A stretch of DNA of 64,000 bases from Nostoc sp. FACHB-892 (lineage in GTDB: Bacteria > Cyanobacteriota > Cyanobacteriia > Cyanobacteriales > Nostocaceae), in the NCBI RefSeq assembly GCF_014698795.1, contig NZ_JACJTR010000028.1, positions 34,874 through 98,873 on the forward strand. Direction: 5' to 3'. The position numbers were made by a program, and so were the translations under genes. This document shows positions 8,781 to 17,834 of the stretch, piece after piece. The notes under the pieces are model-generated. The model was not told where the DNA came from, did not search any database, and was given only the letters and a program-made list of their open reading frames with translations. How positions within the stretch are numbered: position 1 is the first letter of the stretch; every line of letters begins with the position of its first letter.

Positions 8781-9176
8781 TTAGCGTCCAACTTGGTTTG
8801 AGATATTTTTACCTGCCTGTGCCGCACTGTCGCCTACATCACTAGCAGTTTCTTTAGCGCCCTCTACGTATCCACCTCCAAACTCTTTAAAGGCTTCTCC
8901 TGACTGTTGCCCAATCTTCTGAAGTCTTTCACCAGGAGAATCTTCGGTTTCACGAGCATCCTTAAACCACTGCCCTACTGTTTTCGGTCTTTGAGAATCA
9001 TTTTGCTCTACCTGTTCTTTGACTCTCTCTTTTAAACCTTGGTCATCGTGCCCATAAGCAACATTCGTCGTCAGCACTAGAAAACCAACTAGGACAACAG
9101 CCAAAAAACTTTTTACCTGAAGTCCTTTAAGTAGGGAATTGATTTGACCAATCGTCTTAGAAATGAGATTTATCAT
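8781..9176 (-). CDS. Small exported helical protein of unknown function
   Basis: About 131 residues from the ATG at 9176; nine more codons upstream are possible. An N-terminal hydrophobic segment (SFLAVVLVGFLVLTTNVAYG) is a signal peptide or anchor. The mature part is very hydrophilic, rich in Glu, Lys, Gln and Gly. It has an amphipathic repeat near the end (EAFKEFGGGYVEGAKETASD, then GDSAAQAGKNISNQV) that recalls LEA- or CsbD-like stress proteins. No enzyme motif. A role in stress or envelope protection is only a guess from composition. Confidence 0.65.
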   Translation of the reverse strand: MINLISKTIGQINSLLKGLQVKSFLAVVLVGFLVLTTNVAYGHDDQGLKERVKEQVEQNDSQRPKTVGQWFKDARETEDSPGERLQKIGQQSGEAFKEFGGGYVEGAKETASDVGDSAAQAGKNISNQVGR

Positions 9177-9381
9177 GCCAGTTAGCTTATTTTTTGAGTA
9201 CAAATAAACATTAACTATAAAAAGTTAATTATCCTTCTAGCAAAAGACATATTTTAGTTATACAAAAGAAAGAGTTTTTAAATCTTGGGGAAGAGGTGAT
9301 TTGTTAGATAGATGGCAATACGCCTTCGTAGACTTGCTTTCTCTATTCTCTAATTTTCTCAATCCACTAAAAAAAATCATT

Positions 9382-9981
9382 ATGTTAAAAAAACTACAAC
9401 AACTCCAGGCAATTATCGCTTCCAGAAACTCAGAGAATTTGGGTGATATTGCCATTCTTAAATCTGATTTCTTCGGTGCTAAAGTTTCTCCAACAGTTGC
9501 CTCCAAACTGCAACCAGTAGTGGGATATTATCCCGTAATTGATTTGAACCAATTAAGTCAATATCCTCAAGGCTCTTTTGGGCGAGAATATGCCAATCAC
9601 ATGCGAGCAAATCAGCTAGAACCATTAAACATCAGTCCTGAACTAGAAGACATTGCCAAACGTAATCTATTTGCTCTGCGATATTTAGTCACCCACGATA
9701 TTTTTCATGTATTGCTTGATTTTGACACCACCTATGCAGGAGAAATTGGTGTACTTGCTTTCGCTGCTACACAAAACTACAGTAAATCACTCCAAATCGG
9801 TTTGTGCTTGGCTAGATTGCTCTATCCCATCTTGGCTCCCCAACAAATACAAGAAATTTTCGCTAACCTAGCAAAAGGGCGAGAATTAGGCAAGAAAGCT
9901 GATTTTCTCTTGGGCTACCGTTTTGAAGAGCATTGGGAAGAACCAATTGACGATGTGAGAAAACGGTTGGGATTACCATAA
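9382..9981 (+). CDS. Coq4-like protein
   Basis: A 199-residue protein with the Coq4 metal motif HDxxHx11E: H105, D106, H109 and E121 (THDIFHVLLDF ... YAGEIG). The family C-terminus KKADFLLGYRFEEHWEEP is also present. In yeast and mitochondria Coq4 binds zinc and acts in ubiquinone synthesis. Cyanobacteria make plastoquinone instead, so the role here is not established. The frame is open from a TTG at 9301, but MLKKLQQLQAII at 9382 is the more natural start. It is monocistronic. Confidence 0.85.
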   Translation: MLKKLQQLQAIIASRNSENLGDIAILKSDFFGAKVSPTVASKLQPVVGYYPVIDLNQLSQYPQGSFGREYANHMRANQLEPLNISPELEDIAKRNLFALRYLVTHDIFHVLLDFDTTYAGEIGVLAFAATQNYSKSLQIGLCLARLLYPILAPQQIQEIFANLAKGRELGKKADFLLGYRFEEHWEEPIDDVRKRLGLP

Positions 9982-10085
9982 ATTTCCGCAATTCATCCGA
10001 AAAAAGCATTTTTATGCTCAATAACAGCTTTTTTAGGTGTATCGCTTTCTATTGGTAAATGATCCTTGAGAATGCTTAGATTGAC

Positions 10086-10121
10086 AAATGTAGCACTAAA
10101 TACATTTTTAATGCTACATTT
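10086..10121. terminator. Hairpin downstream of the Coq4-like gene
   Basis: AAATGTAGCA (10086-10095) pairs perfectly with TGCTACATTT (10112-10121) around a 16-nt loop; GGTTTTTAA follows. A candidate terminator, though 105 bp from the stop codon. Confidence 0.4.
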
Positions 10122-10304
10122 GGTTTTTAATACAGATAGAATCTAAAAAAACATATATCGCTGGTTAGAGGAATTGTCTATCTTAAGATATATATTTTAA
10201 CGGCTAATTCCTAAACAGCTACTAATAACAATCAATAGTTACACAACTTTTAGGCTAGAGACATTATTTGTCTGGCTTAGTGGATTTATCCCATAATCCC
10301 TAGA

Positions 10305-10425
10305 TACAGCAGTTTGCTTTTTAAGTAAGGTACAAAATGCAGGACTCAAAATCAGATATAAAGAGTTTCTACCTTCTGCCTCAAAACCCATATCTTTGTA
10401 CTTGATACAAAGTAAAACTACTGTA
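10305..10425. repeat. MITE-like element, 121 bp
   Basis: The ends are imperfect inverted repeats: TACAGCAGTTTGCTTTTTAA at the left and, read from the right on the other strand, TACAGTAGTTTTACTTTG. There is no coding content. The size and terminal repeats fit a miniature inverted-repeat element of the sort common in Nostoc. It occupies most of the 520-bp gap before the metalloprotease gene; the remaining 9982-10304 shows only the hairpin at 10086. Confidence 0.45.
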
Positions 10426-10502
10426 TTTTAAGGGCTTGCAAATGACAAGTTAATCCACATTTTTTCCTCAATATAATAACTGGTTAAGTGGAAAGCCAAA
10501 GG

Positions 10503-13253
10503 ATGAAATACTGGATAAGGAAATTAGCAATCTGTATAGTATTATTGTATAATTTGTTATTATCAAGTGATTACGCAGGAGCAAACCAACTTTCAAACAT
10601 TGATGTACAACAATTAAATGCACTCCCATTTATTGAAATTTTAGCGAGTGCTGACAATAATCTTGTTCAGAGTAAAAAAGAAGATTTTCGCCGATTTAGT
10701 GAAATAGTCAAAAATACAGAAAAACTAGAGGGACTATTTACACTTTATTGCAGTGAGGATTCAGGAAAAACTTACTTAGAAATTAAACCAGAGCAGCTAA
10801 ATAAAGATTATTTAGCTATAGTAACATTGGAATCGGGCGTGGGGGAAAGTGGAATTTATAGTGGATTACCTCTTTCTGATTTTCTATTTTACTTCCGACG
10901 AATAAATAATAGATTACATTTTGTTGCTCGTAATGTAAAATTCCGCGCAACAAATAGACCAGAACAGCGATCGCTCGCCCGTTCATTTAGCGATTCAGTT
11001 CTTTATTCACTCGAAATAGATACTATTGATCCACGCAGTAAAAATATTCTGATCAACCTGGATGAACTGCTAATGCAGGATTTTCCCGGATTAGCTCCTT
11101 TATTAAAATACTCTTTACAGGCTGATTACCACTTGGATGCAAGCAAGTCATATTTTGGTGATGTTAACAGCTTCCCAGAAAACGTAGAAATTGATTCAAT
11201 TTACGGTTTTTCATCATCAGAAGGAGCCAATTTAGTTACTTTACCTGATAGCAGGGCATTGACTCTGAAGGTACATTACAGTTTTTCTCAGCTTAGAGAA
11301 AACACTGGTTATATTCCCAGACTTGCAGATGACAGAGTGGGATATTTTATTACTGCTTTCCAAGATTTCTCTAAAAATAATGCTCACGAATCATTTGTCC
11401 GTTACATCAATCGTTGGCATCTAGAACCATCTGATCCTAACGCCCCCTTATCTCCACCCAAAAAGCCAATTGTGTTTTGGATTGAAAATGCTGTACCACT
11501 AGAGTACCGCGATGCGATTCGTGAAGGTGTTTTGATGTGGAACAAAGCATTTGAAAAAGCCGGATTTCAAAATGCTATTGAAGTGCAGCAAATGCCAGAT
11601 GATGCTGATTGGCAACCGGCAGATGTGCATTACAACACTATTCGCTGGTTCAATTCTTTAGATGCAGGTTTTGCCAGAGGGCCAATGCGCGTCAACCCAT
11701 TCACCGGGGAAATATTAGATGCAGACATTATTGTGGATGCCAATATGGTGCGTTCAATTCAGCAAGAATATCACGCACTGATGGGAGCAAATTCATCTTT
11801 TACAGATGGGCATTTTTCCCAAGTGGGCAAAAACCCATGCTCAGGTAATTTATCTGCAATGTTTTCAAAAGGTTTTAAAGCTTTTCCTGAACAACATTTA
11901 GCAGACAACGATCTCTGCTATAGCATGGAGTCTTCAGATCAAGCCGCGATGGGAGCGTTGGTGTTGTCAATTTTGCCAAACACTACACCCAATAGTGAAA
12001 CGATAAAGGAGTATGTGCATCAATATTTGCGTTCTCTTATTGCTCACGAAGTCGGGCATACTCTCGGTTTGCGCCACAACTTTCACGGCAGCACTATGTT
12101 AACACCCGAAGAATTAAATAATACAGAAATCACTCACACCAAAGGTTTAGCGGGTTCGGTGATGGACTATCTACCCGTGAATATTGCACCACAAGGAATA
12201 CAACAAGGTGACTATTTCCCAGGAGTTGTTGGGCCCTACGACGAATGGGCAATTGAGTATGGTTATAAAAGAAGCCCATCAGTAGCACTTGAGGGAATCA
12301 TCCCAGAATCAGAAAAAAGTTTTTTGGAGCAGATTGCCCTGGTGTCGCCTCAACCAGAATTATCTTATGCAACTGATGAAGATATTTGGGACATCAATCC
12401 TTTGGCAAATGTTTGGGATATGAGTAGTGATGTACTACTTTATTCGCAGTGGCAAATGGATAATGCCCGTTTTATGTGGCAGCACCTTGACAAGGGTGAT
12501 CTATCGAAAGGAGAAAGTTATAGTAACTTACGTATTAGATTCAATAGAGTACTCAAATATTATTTTCGGAACGCCAGCTTGCTTTCTAAATACATTGGTG
12601 GGCAATCATTTCGACGTTTCCATGCTAGTGATGATGCTTCTTGGACATTTGTACCAGTTTCAGTTTTAAAACAACGTCAAGCATTGATAAAGCTGCAAGA
12701 GTATGTATTTGCTGAGGATGCTTTCAGTTTTTCACCACAATTGTTGAATCAACTAGCACCATCGCGGTGGGAACACTGGGGTAGTTCTGTACCTAACAAC
12801 CGCCTTGATTATCCAATTCACGATCGCATTCTGAGTTTCCAAAGTGCGGTACTGCGATCGCTACTAGACAGCGATCGCCTGAATCGTTTACAAGATATAG
12901 AATTAAAAACCCAGGCTGGGCAAGCACTTTCCATCCCGGAACTGTTCGATACCCTGCAAACAGGCATCTGGACAGAAGTTTTAACCCCAGGAGAACCAAA
13001 GCCAATTTCTAGCATCCGCCGTTCATTACAACGGGAATATCTAAATATTTTGCTAGAGATGATGTTGGGTACTACTGATACACCGGAAGATGGTCGAACA
13101 TTGGCTTGGTATAAATTGCGCCAACTGCAAAAAGCTATTGATGTCAGGCTCAAACAACTTAGTGAAAGCCTTGATATTTACACCATAGCCCACTTAGAAG
13201 CTTCTGGCGATCGCATCACCAAAGCATTAAATGCACAGTTAATTTCTAAGTAG
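10503..13253 (+). CDS. Exported zinc-dependent metalloprotease (DUF5117/M10-like)
   Basis: Large secreted protease of 916 residues with an N-terminal signal (KLAICIVLLYNLLLSSDYAGA). It begins with the DUF5118/DUF5117-type region (FTLYCSEDSGKTYLEIKPEQ, LARSFSDSVLYSLEIDTID). The metzincin zinc site HEVGHTLGLRHN follows at about residues 515-526, with three His ligands and the catalytic Glu, then a Met-turn region (GSVMDYLPVN). The C-terminal third is helical. The ATG at 10503 is preferred over a GTG five codons earlier. Cyanobacterial members are annotated as zinc-dependent metalloproteases; substrate unknown. It is monocistronic. Confidence 0.9.
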   Translation: MKYWIRKLAICIVLLYNLLLSSDYAGANQLSNIDVQQLNALPFIEILASADNNLVQSKKEDFRRFSEIVKNTEKLEGLFTLYCSEDSGKTYLEIKPEQLNKDYLAIVTLESGVGESGIYSGLPLSDFLFYFRRINNRLHFVARNVKFRATNRPEQRSLARSFSDSVLYSLEIDTIDPRSKNILINLDELLMQDFPGLAPLLKYSLQADYHLDASKSYFGDVNSFPENVEIDSIYGFSSSEGANLVTLPDSRALTLKVHYSFSQLRENTGYIPRLADDRVGYFITAFQDFSKNNAHESFVRYINRWHLEPSDPNAPLSPPKKPIVFWIENAVPLEYRDAIREGVLMWNKAFEKAGFQNAIEVQQMPDDADWQPADVHYNTIRWFNSLDAGFARGPMRVNPFTGEILDADIIVDANMVRSIQQEYHALMGANSSFTDGHFSQVGKNPCSGNLSAMFSKGFKAFPEQHLADNDLCYSMESSDQAAMGALVLSILPNTTPNSETIKEYVHQYLRSLIAHEVGHTLGLRHNFHGSTMLTPEELNNTEITHTKGLAGSVMDYLPVNIAPQGIQQGDYFPGVVGPYDEWAIEYGYKRSPSVALEGIIPESEKSFLEQIALVSPQPELSYATDEDIWDINPLANVWDMSSDVLLYSQWQMDNARFMWQHLDKGDLSKGESYSNLRIRFNRVLKYYFRNASLLSKYIGGQSFRRFHASDDASWTFVPVSVLKQRQALIKLQEYVFAEDAFSFSPQLLNQLAPSRWEHWGSSVPNNRLDYPIHDRILSFQSAVLRSLLDSDRLNRLQDIELKTQAGQALSIPELFDTLQTGIWTEVLTPGEPKPISSIRRSLQREYLNILLEMMLGTTDTPEDGRTLAWYKLRQLQKAIDVRLKQLSESLDIYTIAHLEASGDRITKALNAQLISK

Positions 13254-13342
13254 TCATTAGTCATTAGTCATTAGTTATTCTCTCCCTGCCTCCCCTGCCT
13301 CCCCTGCTCCCCCTGCTCCCTCATCCCCCACTCCCCAAGATA
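13253..13342. repeat. Short tandem repeats: AGTCATT heptamers and CCCCTGCCT-type runs
   Basis: Three to four AGTCATT/AGTTATT heptamers (13253-13277) are followed by CCCTGCCTCCCCTGCCTCCC-like runs to about 13342. Such short tandem heptamers are characteristic of Nostocales. The second run lies inside the 3' end of the alpha/beta hydrolase gene and encodes its odd tail. Confidence 0.7.
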
Positions 13343-14218
13343 TTTTTGCAATAAACCAATGACAACTTCAGGTGTTTCCAAATGAGGTAATACTCCTGCA
13401 TCTGCGATCGCATAAAAATCTCGAATTGCATTTGGATTTAAATTTGCCAGTCGTCGTCCTAATTTGATGCTGGTAAATTGTGCCTTTTCTCCCCAAAAGA
13501 TGACGGTGGGAATTGTTAGTTGTTTAATATATAAACTCAGATCAAAGTAAAGATCGCCCCGCAAAAATGACAAAGCGGCAAACTTGGCATTAGGCTGCTG
13601 TGCAGAAGTTAAATAAGCCTCCACCATTTCTTGAGAAACTCGTTGTGACTTGGCAAACAGAAAACTTTGTAAAAAATTTCGGACTGCAATTTCATTTTCA
13701 GCACCAAGCATGTAAATAAAATTGTCCAACAGAGGCGCATTGATCACCGAAAGCGGAAGTCTGCGTCCAGCACCCTGTCCAAAATCATCAAATCCAGACG
13801 GAGAAACCAAAAACAGTGCTTTGAATAAATTGGGTTGAACAATAGCTAGGCGAATAGCAAAAGCGGCTGTTAGAGACGAGGCTACCACCGTCACTGGTTG
13901 ACGACAAGTTTCAATGATAAACTCTGCGATCGTGCTGAGATAATCCCTAATTTTATAATCTCGGACTGGATGAGCCGATTCTCCCCAGCCGATTAGATCG
14001 GGAGCTAAAATATGGTAATTAGAGGCAAAAGCTGGGTAAACTTTAGACCATTCATACGCAGATGCACCACCACCAAAGTTATGGAGAAACAGTAGTGGAG
14101 GTAAATCTTTAGTATCAGCAAATGCCCAAGGTGCATTCGTTTGAGTATAGTAAACTATCGCCCCCAAGGATGTATGGATAAGTTTATGTCCAAAGCCAGG
14201 AGGTTGAAACTGAAGCAT
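13271..14218 (-). CDS. Alpha/beta hydrolase
   Basis: A 315-residue alpha/beta-hydrolase. The oxyanion-hole region is LFLHNFGGGASAYEWS and the following strand is YHILAPDLIGWGES. The nucleophile elbow is unusual: VTVVASSLTAAFAI, that is A-S-S-L-T in place of G-x-S-x-G. The acid and base are likely in IFWGEKAQFTS and VLPHLETPEVV. The last ~18 residues (REQGEQGRQGRQGENN) are encoded by short tandem repeat DNA and are not part of the fold. The substrate cannot be named. It runs convergently with the metalloprotease gene. Confidence 0.85.
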   Translation of the reverse strand: MLQFQPPGFGHKLIHTSLGAIVYYTQTNAPWAFADTKDLPPLLFLHNFGGGASAYEWSKVYPAFASNYHILAPDLIGWGESAHPVRDYKIRDYLSTIAEFIIETCRQPVTVVASSLTAAFAIRLAIVQPNLFKALFLVSPSGFDDFGQGAGRRLPLSVINAPLLDNFIYMLGAENEIAVRNFLQSFLFAKSQRVSQEMVEAYLTSAQQPNAKFAALSFLRGDLYFDLSLYIKQLTIPTVIFWGEKAQFTSIKLGRRLANLNPNAIRDFYAIADAGVLPHLETPEVVIGLLQKYLGEWGMREQGEQGRQGRQGENN

Positions 14219-14370
14219 AAAATTAAAAAGTATAGTTTAATGGCACTTTACCCGAAGGCAAAATTACGACGTATAAAGTAAAGCTTACCGATAAATCTTA
14301 AAGTAAGTAAACTTTTTGTCTCTTAAGCAGTTTTATATTTAATATGCATACAGTCAAACTAATTCATAAT

Positions 14371-14880
14371 TCATCCTTGCTTTTTGTCAGCATCTCCTGT
14401 GATTTGAACAAGTTGATGAAGGTTATCACCACTAATATGATAAGCTGCCCCAAAACCAACTACAAAACGACCTTCGCTCGGAGTTAGCTGAAAAACCCGA
14501 AAGTCAGACAAGCCGCGCAGAACCTCGATAATTTGACCAAACCTCCCTTGAAATTGCTCAACAATTTGATTCCACTTGTCAGTTTCACGCTCTATCAAAG
14601 TTGCCGTACAATCAAAGCTCAAACGACGACGGGCAAAAATTAGATTACTCTTGGCTTCATCCTCGATAAATAAGACACTAACATGAGGATTAGCATATAA
14701 ATTTTTGGTATGAGTTGAAAGACCACTGACGTAAATGTAGATATTTTTGGAATCATCCATTACAAAGGGAGCATAACTAGCATTGGGTATTGCCTGGGCG
14801 CTCACGGTGCTAATGATTACACTCTCAAATTCTTCAGTAAACTTTTCGTACTCAGCTTGAATGTTTTCAAGTTGGCTCAT
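14371..14880 (-). CDS. HugZ-like pyridoxamine-phosphate-oxidase-fold protein
   Basis: A 169-residue split-barrel protein of the PNPOx/HugZ type. The N-terminal helix is followed by VIISTVSAQAIPNASYAPFV, then IYIYVSGLSTHTKNLYANPH and VSVLFIEDEAKSNLIFARRR, the conserved blocks of the HugZ branch. HugZ proteins bind and oxidatively degrade haem; related members bind flavin. The haem-contacting C-terminal His region of true HugZ is not obvious here, so haem cleavage is an inference from the family. It is single, with its own promoter. Confidence 0.82.
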   Translation of the reverse strand: MSQLENIQAEYEKFTEEFESVIISTVSAQAIPNASYAPFVMDDSKNIYIYVSGLSTHTKNLYANPHVSVLFIEDEAKSNLIFARRRLSFDCTATLIERETDKWNQIVEQFQGRFGQIIEVLRGLSDFRVFQLTPSEGRFVVGFGAAYHISGDNLHQLVQITGDADKKQG

Positions 14881-15046
14881 AAGTAAATTACCATTTGATT
14901 AGGAATGCCTAATTAAGTATCCTAGCGTGATTGAGCGAATAGGTTACAGGTGATAGGTTACAGGTATATTATCCAAGCTCTGAGTACCGGAGGATTTGGA
15001 GAAACAGACATTGGGCTAGACTTAAGAAAGTTATGAGGACGCAAAT

Positions 15047-16531
15047 ATGACTGACAAAAATCGTTCTCAATGGGACTTAGGCAGGTTTATCGAAACCCTG
15101 ACTTACTTTGAGGTAATTCCTTTCCTTAACTGGGTACAGCAGTTAATCCAAGGCCGTCCTAAGGATAGTCAAAATAGACCCAATGGAGGAAGAAACGTGG
15201 GTGTAATATTAGTGGCAGGTGCAACAGGTGGTGTAGGTAAACGAGTGGTGCAGCGATCGCTCCAACAAGGTTATAAAGTTCGCGCTCTAGTTCGAGATAT
15301 TGACAAAGCGCGGTCGATTCTTGGTAATGATATAGACTTAGTAGTTGCGGATATCACCCAACCAGCAACTTTAACTTCTTTAGTTATGGCTGATATCCAA
15401 GCTGTAGTTTGTTGCACAGCAGTGCGCGTGCAACCAGTTGAAGGAGACACAGCAGATAGAGCAAAATATAATCAAGGTGTTAAGTTTTACCTACCAGAAA
15501 TTGTTGGCGACACCCCAGAAAATGTAGAATATCAAGGTGTTAAAAACTTAGTCCAAGCGGCTGCAAAATATTTACCCCAAGCAAACGAAAAACCAATATT
15601 TGATTTCACCAAGCCATCAGCCGAATTAAAAGATTATTGGGGGGCGCTGGATGATGTAGTCATGGGTGGTGTGAGTTCTAGTAATATCCAATTACTGGAA
15701 AATACAGCTTTGTTTGCTGGTAATGTCTCCACGGCCAACTCTGGCGGATTTGCTTCTATCAGAACTAAGAATTTTGATCCTCCCTTCAACTTATCTGATT
15801 GCGAAGGTGTGAAATTACGCGTCAAAGGTGACGGTCAGCGTTATAAAATCTTCCTGCGGACAGATACAAAATGGGATGGTATTGGCTATAGCTATTCTTT
15901 CGACACCGTAGCTAATACCTGGATAGATGTTCATATTCCCTTTGCAGATTTGATCCCTGTCTTTCGGGCAAAAATTGTCAAAGATGCGCCGCCACTTGAA
16001 CAAAGTAGAATTTCTTCATTCCAACTGATGTTGAGCAAATTTGAACATGATGGTGCTTTGAATCCCAAATTTTCCCCCGGTGGTTTTGCTTTGCAGTTGG
16101 AATCAATTAAAGCTTACGGTGGGGCAACTTTACCACAATTTATCCTAGTTAGTTCAGCAGGCGTGACTCGTCCCGGACGACCTGGCATTAATTTGGATGA
16201 AGAACCGCCAGCAGTGAAATTAAATGACCAATTGGGAGGAATTTTAACTTGGAAGTTAAAGGGAGAAGATAGTTTAAGAGAAAGCGGAATTCCTTATACG
16301 ATTATTAGACCTTGTGCATTAACTGAGGAAGCAGGAGGCAAAGAATTAATATTTGAGCAAGGCGATAATATTAGGGGTAAAATCAGCCGTGAGGATGTGG
16401 CAGAACTTTGCGTGCGATCGCTAAAACTAGCGATCGCTTGTAATGTCACATTTGAAGTAAAACAGGCAGATAATATTGTCAACTCTATCGATTGGCAGAA
16501 GTTATTTTCTAATTTAGTAAAGGATAAATAA
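15047..16531 (+). CDS. NmrA-like atypical SDR with inserted CIA30 domain
   Basis: A 494-residue fusion. Residues ~50-130 are an NAD(P)-binding NmrA/Ycf39-like Rossmann half (VILVAGATGGVGKRVVQ, then AVVCCTAVRV). Residues ~180-365 form a CIA30 (NDUFAF1-type) beta-sandwich, starting FDFTKPSAELKDYWGALDDV, with VMGGVSSSNI and GGFASIRTKNFDPP. The Rossmann half then resumes (QFILVSSAGVTRPGRPGINL, then GIPYTIIRPCALT). CIA30 proteins assemble mitochondrial complex I; in cyanobacteria and plants such fusions are thought to help assemble photosynthetic or NDH complexes. The role here is inferred. The YxxxK pair of classical SDRs is absent, so it may bind rather than turn over a nucleotide. Confidence 0.88.
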   Translation: MTDKNRSQWDLGRFIETLTYFEVIPFLNWVQQLIQGRPKDSQNRPNGGRNVGVILVAGATGGVGKRVVQRSLQQGYKVRALVRDIDKARSILGNDIDLVVADITQPATLTSLVMADIQAVVCCTAVRVQPVEGDTADRAKYNQGVKFYLPEIVGDTPENVEYQGVKNLVQAAAKYLPQANEKPIFDFTKPSAELKDYWGALDDVVMGGVSSSNIQLLENTALFAGNVSTANSGGFASIRTKNFDPPFNLSDCEGVKLRVKGDGQRYKIFLRTDTKWDGIGYSYSFDTVANTWIDVHIPFADLIPVFRAKIVKDAPPLEQSRISSFQLMLSKFEHDGALNPKFSPGGFALQLESIKAYGGATLPQFILVSSAGVTRPGRPGINLDEEPPAVKLNDQLGGILTWKLKGEDSLRESGIPYTIIRPCALTEEAGGKELIFEQGDNIRGKISREDVAELCVRSLKLAIACNVTFEVKQADNIVNSIDWQKLFSNLVKDK

Positions 16532-16594
16532 GTGAAGTGACTACAGATTTATACTCTGTAGCCATCCCAACACATCTTGTCTAAATAGACTGTT

Positions 16595-16942
16595 ATGAAA
16601 AAAATCCAAGTGCTAATATTTGCCGGGATTTTAGCAACAATTCTCTGGGGTGGGTTATTTGGAAACACTGCTTCATCCCAGCAAGTAGAGTCCCGCATCT
16701 ACAACCTGGAAGCGGACTTTAATCGTGTCGAGTCACGATTAAACCAGATAGAGTCTCAACTGGGACAAAGCCGCCGACCTCCATCCCCAAGAACAACACT
16801 TACCCCACGACAGTCAAGAGGTTCCAGAGGTAATTTATCACAGCAAGATCCGATGTTTGATCGACTGGCAACTTTGGTGGTTGAATTGAAGCAACAAGTC
16901 AACAAATTAGAGGAACGAGTTTCTAAATTAGAAACTCGCTGA
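16595..16942 (+). CDS. Small exported coiled-coil protein
   Basis: A 115-residue protein with a signal peptide (VLIFAGILATILWGGLFGN), two coiled-coil segments (VESRIYNLEADFNRVESRLN and LVVELKQQVNKLEERVSKLE) and a Pro/Arg/Ser-rich linker between them. It is likely periplasmic. No known function. Its 3' end overlaps the 3' end of the convergent parvulin gene by 15 bp, and a hairpin (16916-16938) lies in the overlap. Confidence 0.7.
   Translation: MKKIQVLIFAGILATILWGGLFGNTASSQQVESRIYNLEADFNRVESRLNQIESQLGQSRRPPSPRTTLTPRQSRGSRGNLSQQDPMFDRLATLVVELKQQVNKLEERVSKLETR
16916..16938. terminator. Hairpin in the overlap of two convergent genes
   Basis: CGAGTTTCTAA and TTAGAAACTCG are perfect complements separated by one base. 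The hairpin lies within the last codons of both 16595-16942 (+) and 16928-17743 (-). It may be a shared terminator, although the downstream T tract is weak. Confidence 0.4.
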
Positions 16943-17743
16943 GTATTTTAATTGCTCTATGGAGTTTTCAAAACTTAACCTCTGCCTTAAGAAACTCATG
17001 TTTGGGTAAGAGGTTGAGGAAGAAGCTGATAGCTCCTTTTGACGATGTACTAGCCATTCAGAAAACAAGTTTGAGAGAATTTTTAAGCGCAATATCTCGT
17101 CCAATTGTGGCTCAATGAGTTCCTCAACCAAAATCAGATGCGCCCCCATCGATGTCAATATTGGTTTGACAACTTGCGGTGGAGTTGCTGCAAAGACAGC
17201 AGCAGAAATTTCTGGTTTCAAGTTTGCACGGTTTAATATCCCTCGATATCCTCCTTTTCTACGTAGTTCTGTATCTTGAATATATTGATGAGCAATTTCA
17301 TGAAAACTCATTTCACCTTCACCCAATGCGTAAAATAGTTCCATAGCCAAATCAAAATCATCTAAAACTACTTCATACATAACTACTTGAGCATAATCAA
17401 TCTGGTGTTCCACGAAAAAAGGTTCAACTTTATCTACAAATAGATGTTGAGCTAATTTCGAAGAAATTACTGTGAAATAAACTAATTCTTCAAACTCATC
17501 TAGAGATAAACTATGTTTTTGTAGCCATGACCAAGTAACATCAGCGCTAGTCAAATTATTCATTAAACGCAAACTATCTGCCGCTTGCTGTAGTTCTTCT
17601 GGCTCTACTTTAATCCCAATCTCTTCTGCCGTCTGTAAAATAATCTTGCGAGTAATAATACCTTCTACTACAGAAGGTATTTGGCATGAAAGCTTGATTT
17701 GCTTGATAATTTCGTCTTGAGTAACAGTTAGCATATCTGACAT
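16928..17743 (-). CDS. Parvulin/SurA-type peptidylprolyl isomerase of the RiPP export arm
   Basis: A 271-residue protein with a SurA-like helical N-terminus (residues 1-110) and a parvulin-like domain (~125-230). The domain shows EMSFHEIAHQYIQD, RRKGGYRGILNRANL, and AAVFAATPPQVVKPILTSMG with AHLILVEE. The canonical first His of parvulins is replaced (AQVVMYEVVL), so it may be a chaperone more than a fast isomerase. It is the last gene of the minus-strand export operon, 91 bp after the HlyD adaptor. Cyanobacterial bacteriocin transport loci often carry such a gene, presumably to handle the peptide outside or near the membrane. A paralogue ends the other arm (28104). Confidence 0.82.
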   Translation of the reverse strand: MSDMLTVTQDEIIKQIKLSCQIPSVVEGIITRKIILQTAEEIGIKVEPEELQQAADSLRLMNNLTSADVTWSWLQKHSLSLDEFEELVYFTVISSKLAQHLFVDKVEPFFVEHQIDYAQVVMYEVVLDDFDLAMELFYALGEGEMSFHEIAHQYIQDTELRRKGGYRGILNRANLKPEISAAVFAATPPQVVKPILTSMGAHLILVEELIEPQLDEILRLKILSNLFSEWLVHRQKELSASSSTSYPNMSFLRQRLSFENSIEQLKYSASF

Positions 17744-17834
17744 AGTAGAACTCCTTAGTGTTAAAAATGAAGTTGAAAATTGGCAATTTAAGAAACTAAA
17801 TAGGAAGAAGTAGGTTGTTAAAATTTCCTTGTTT

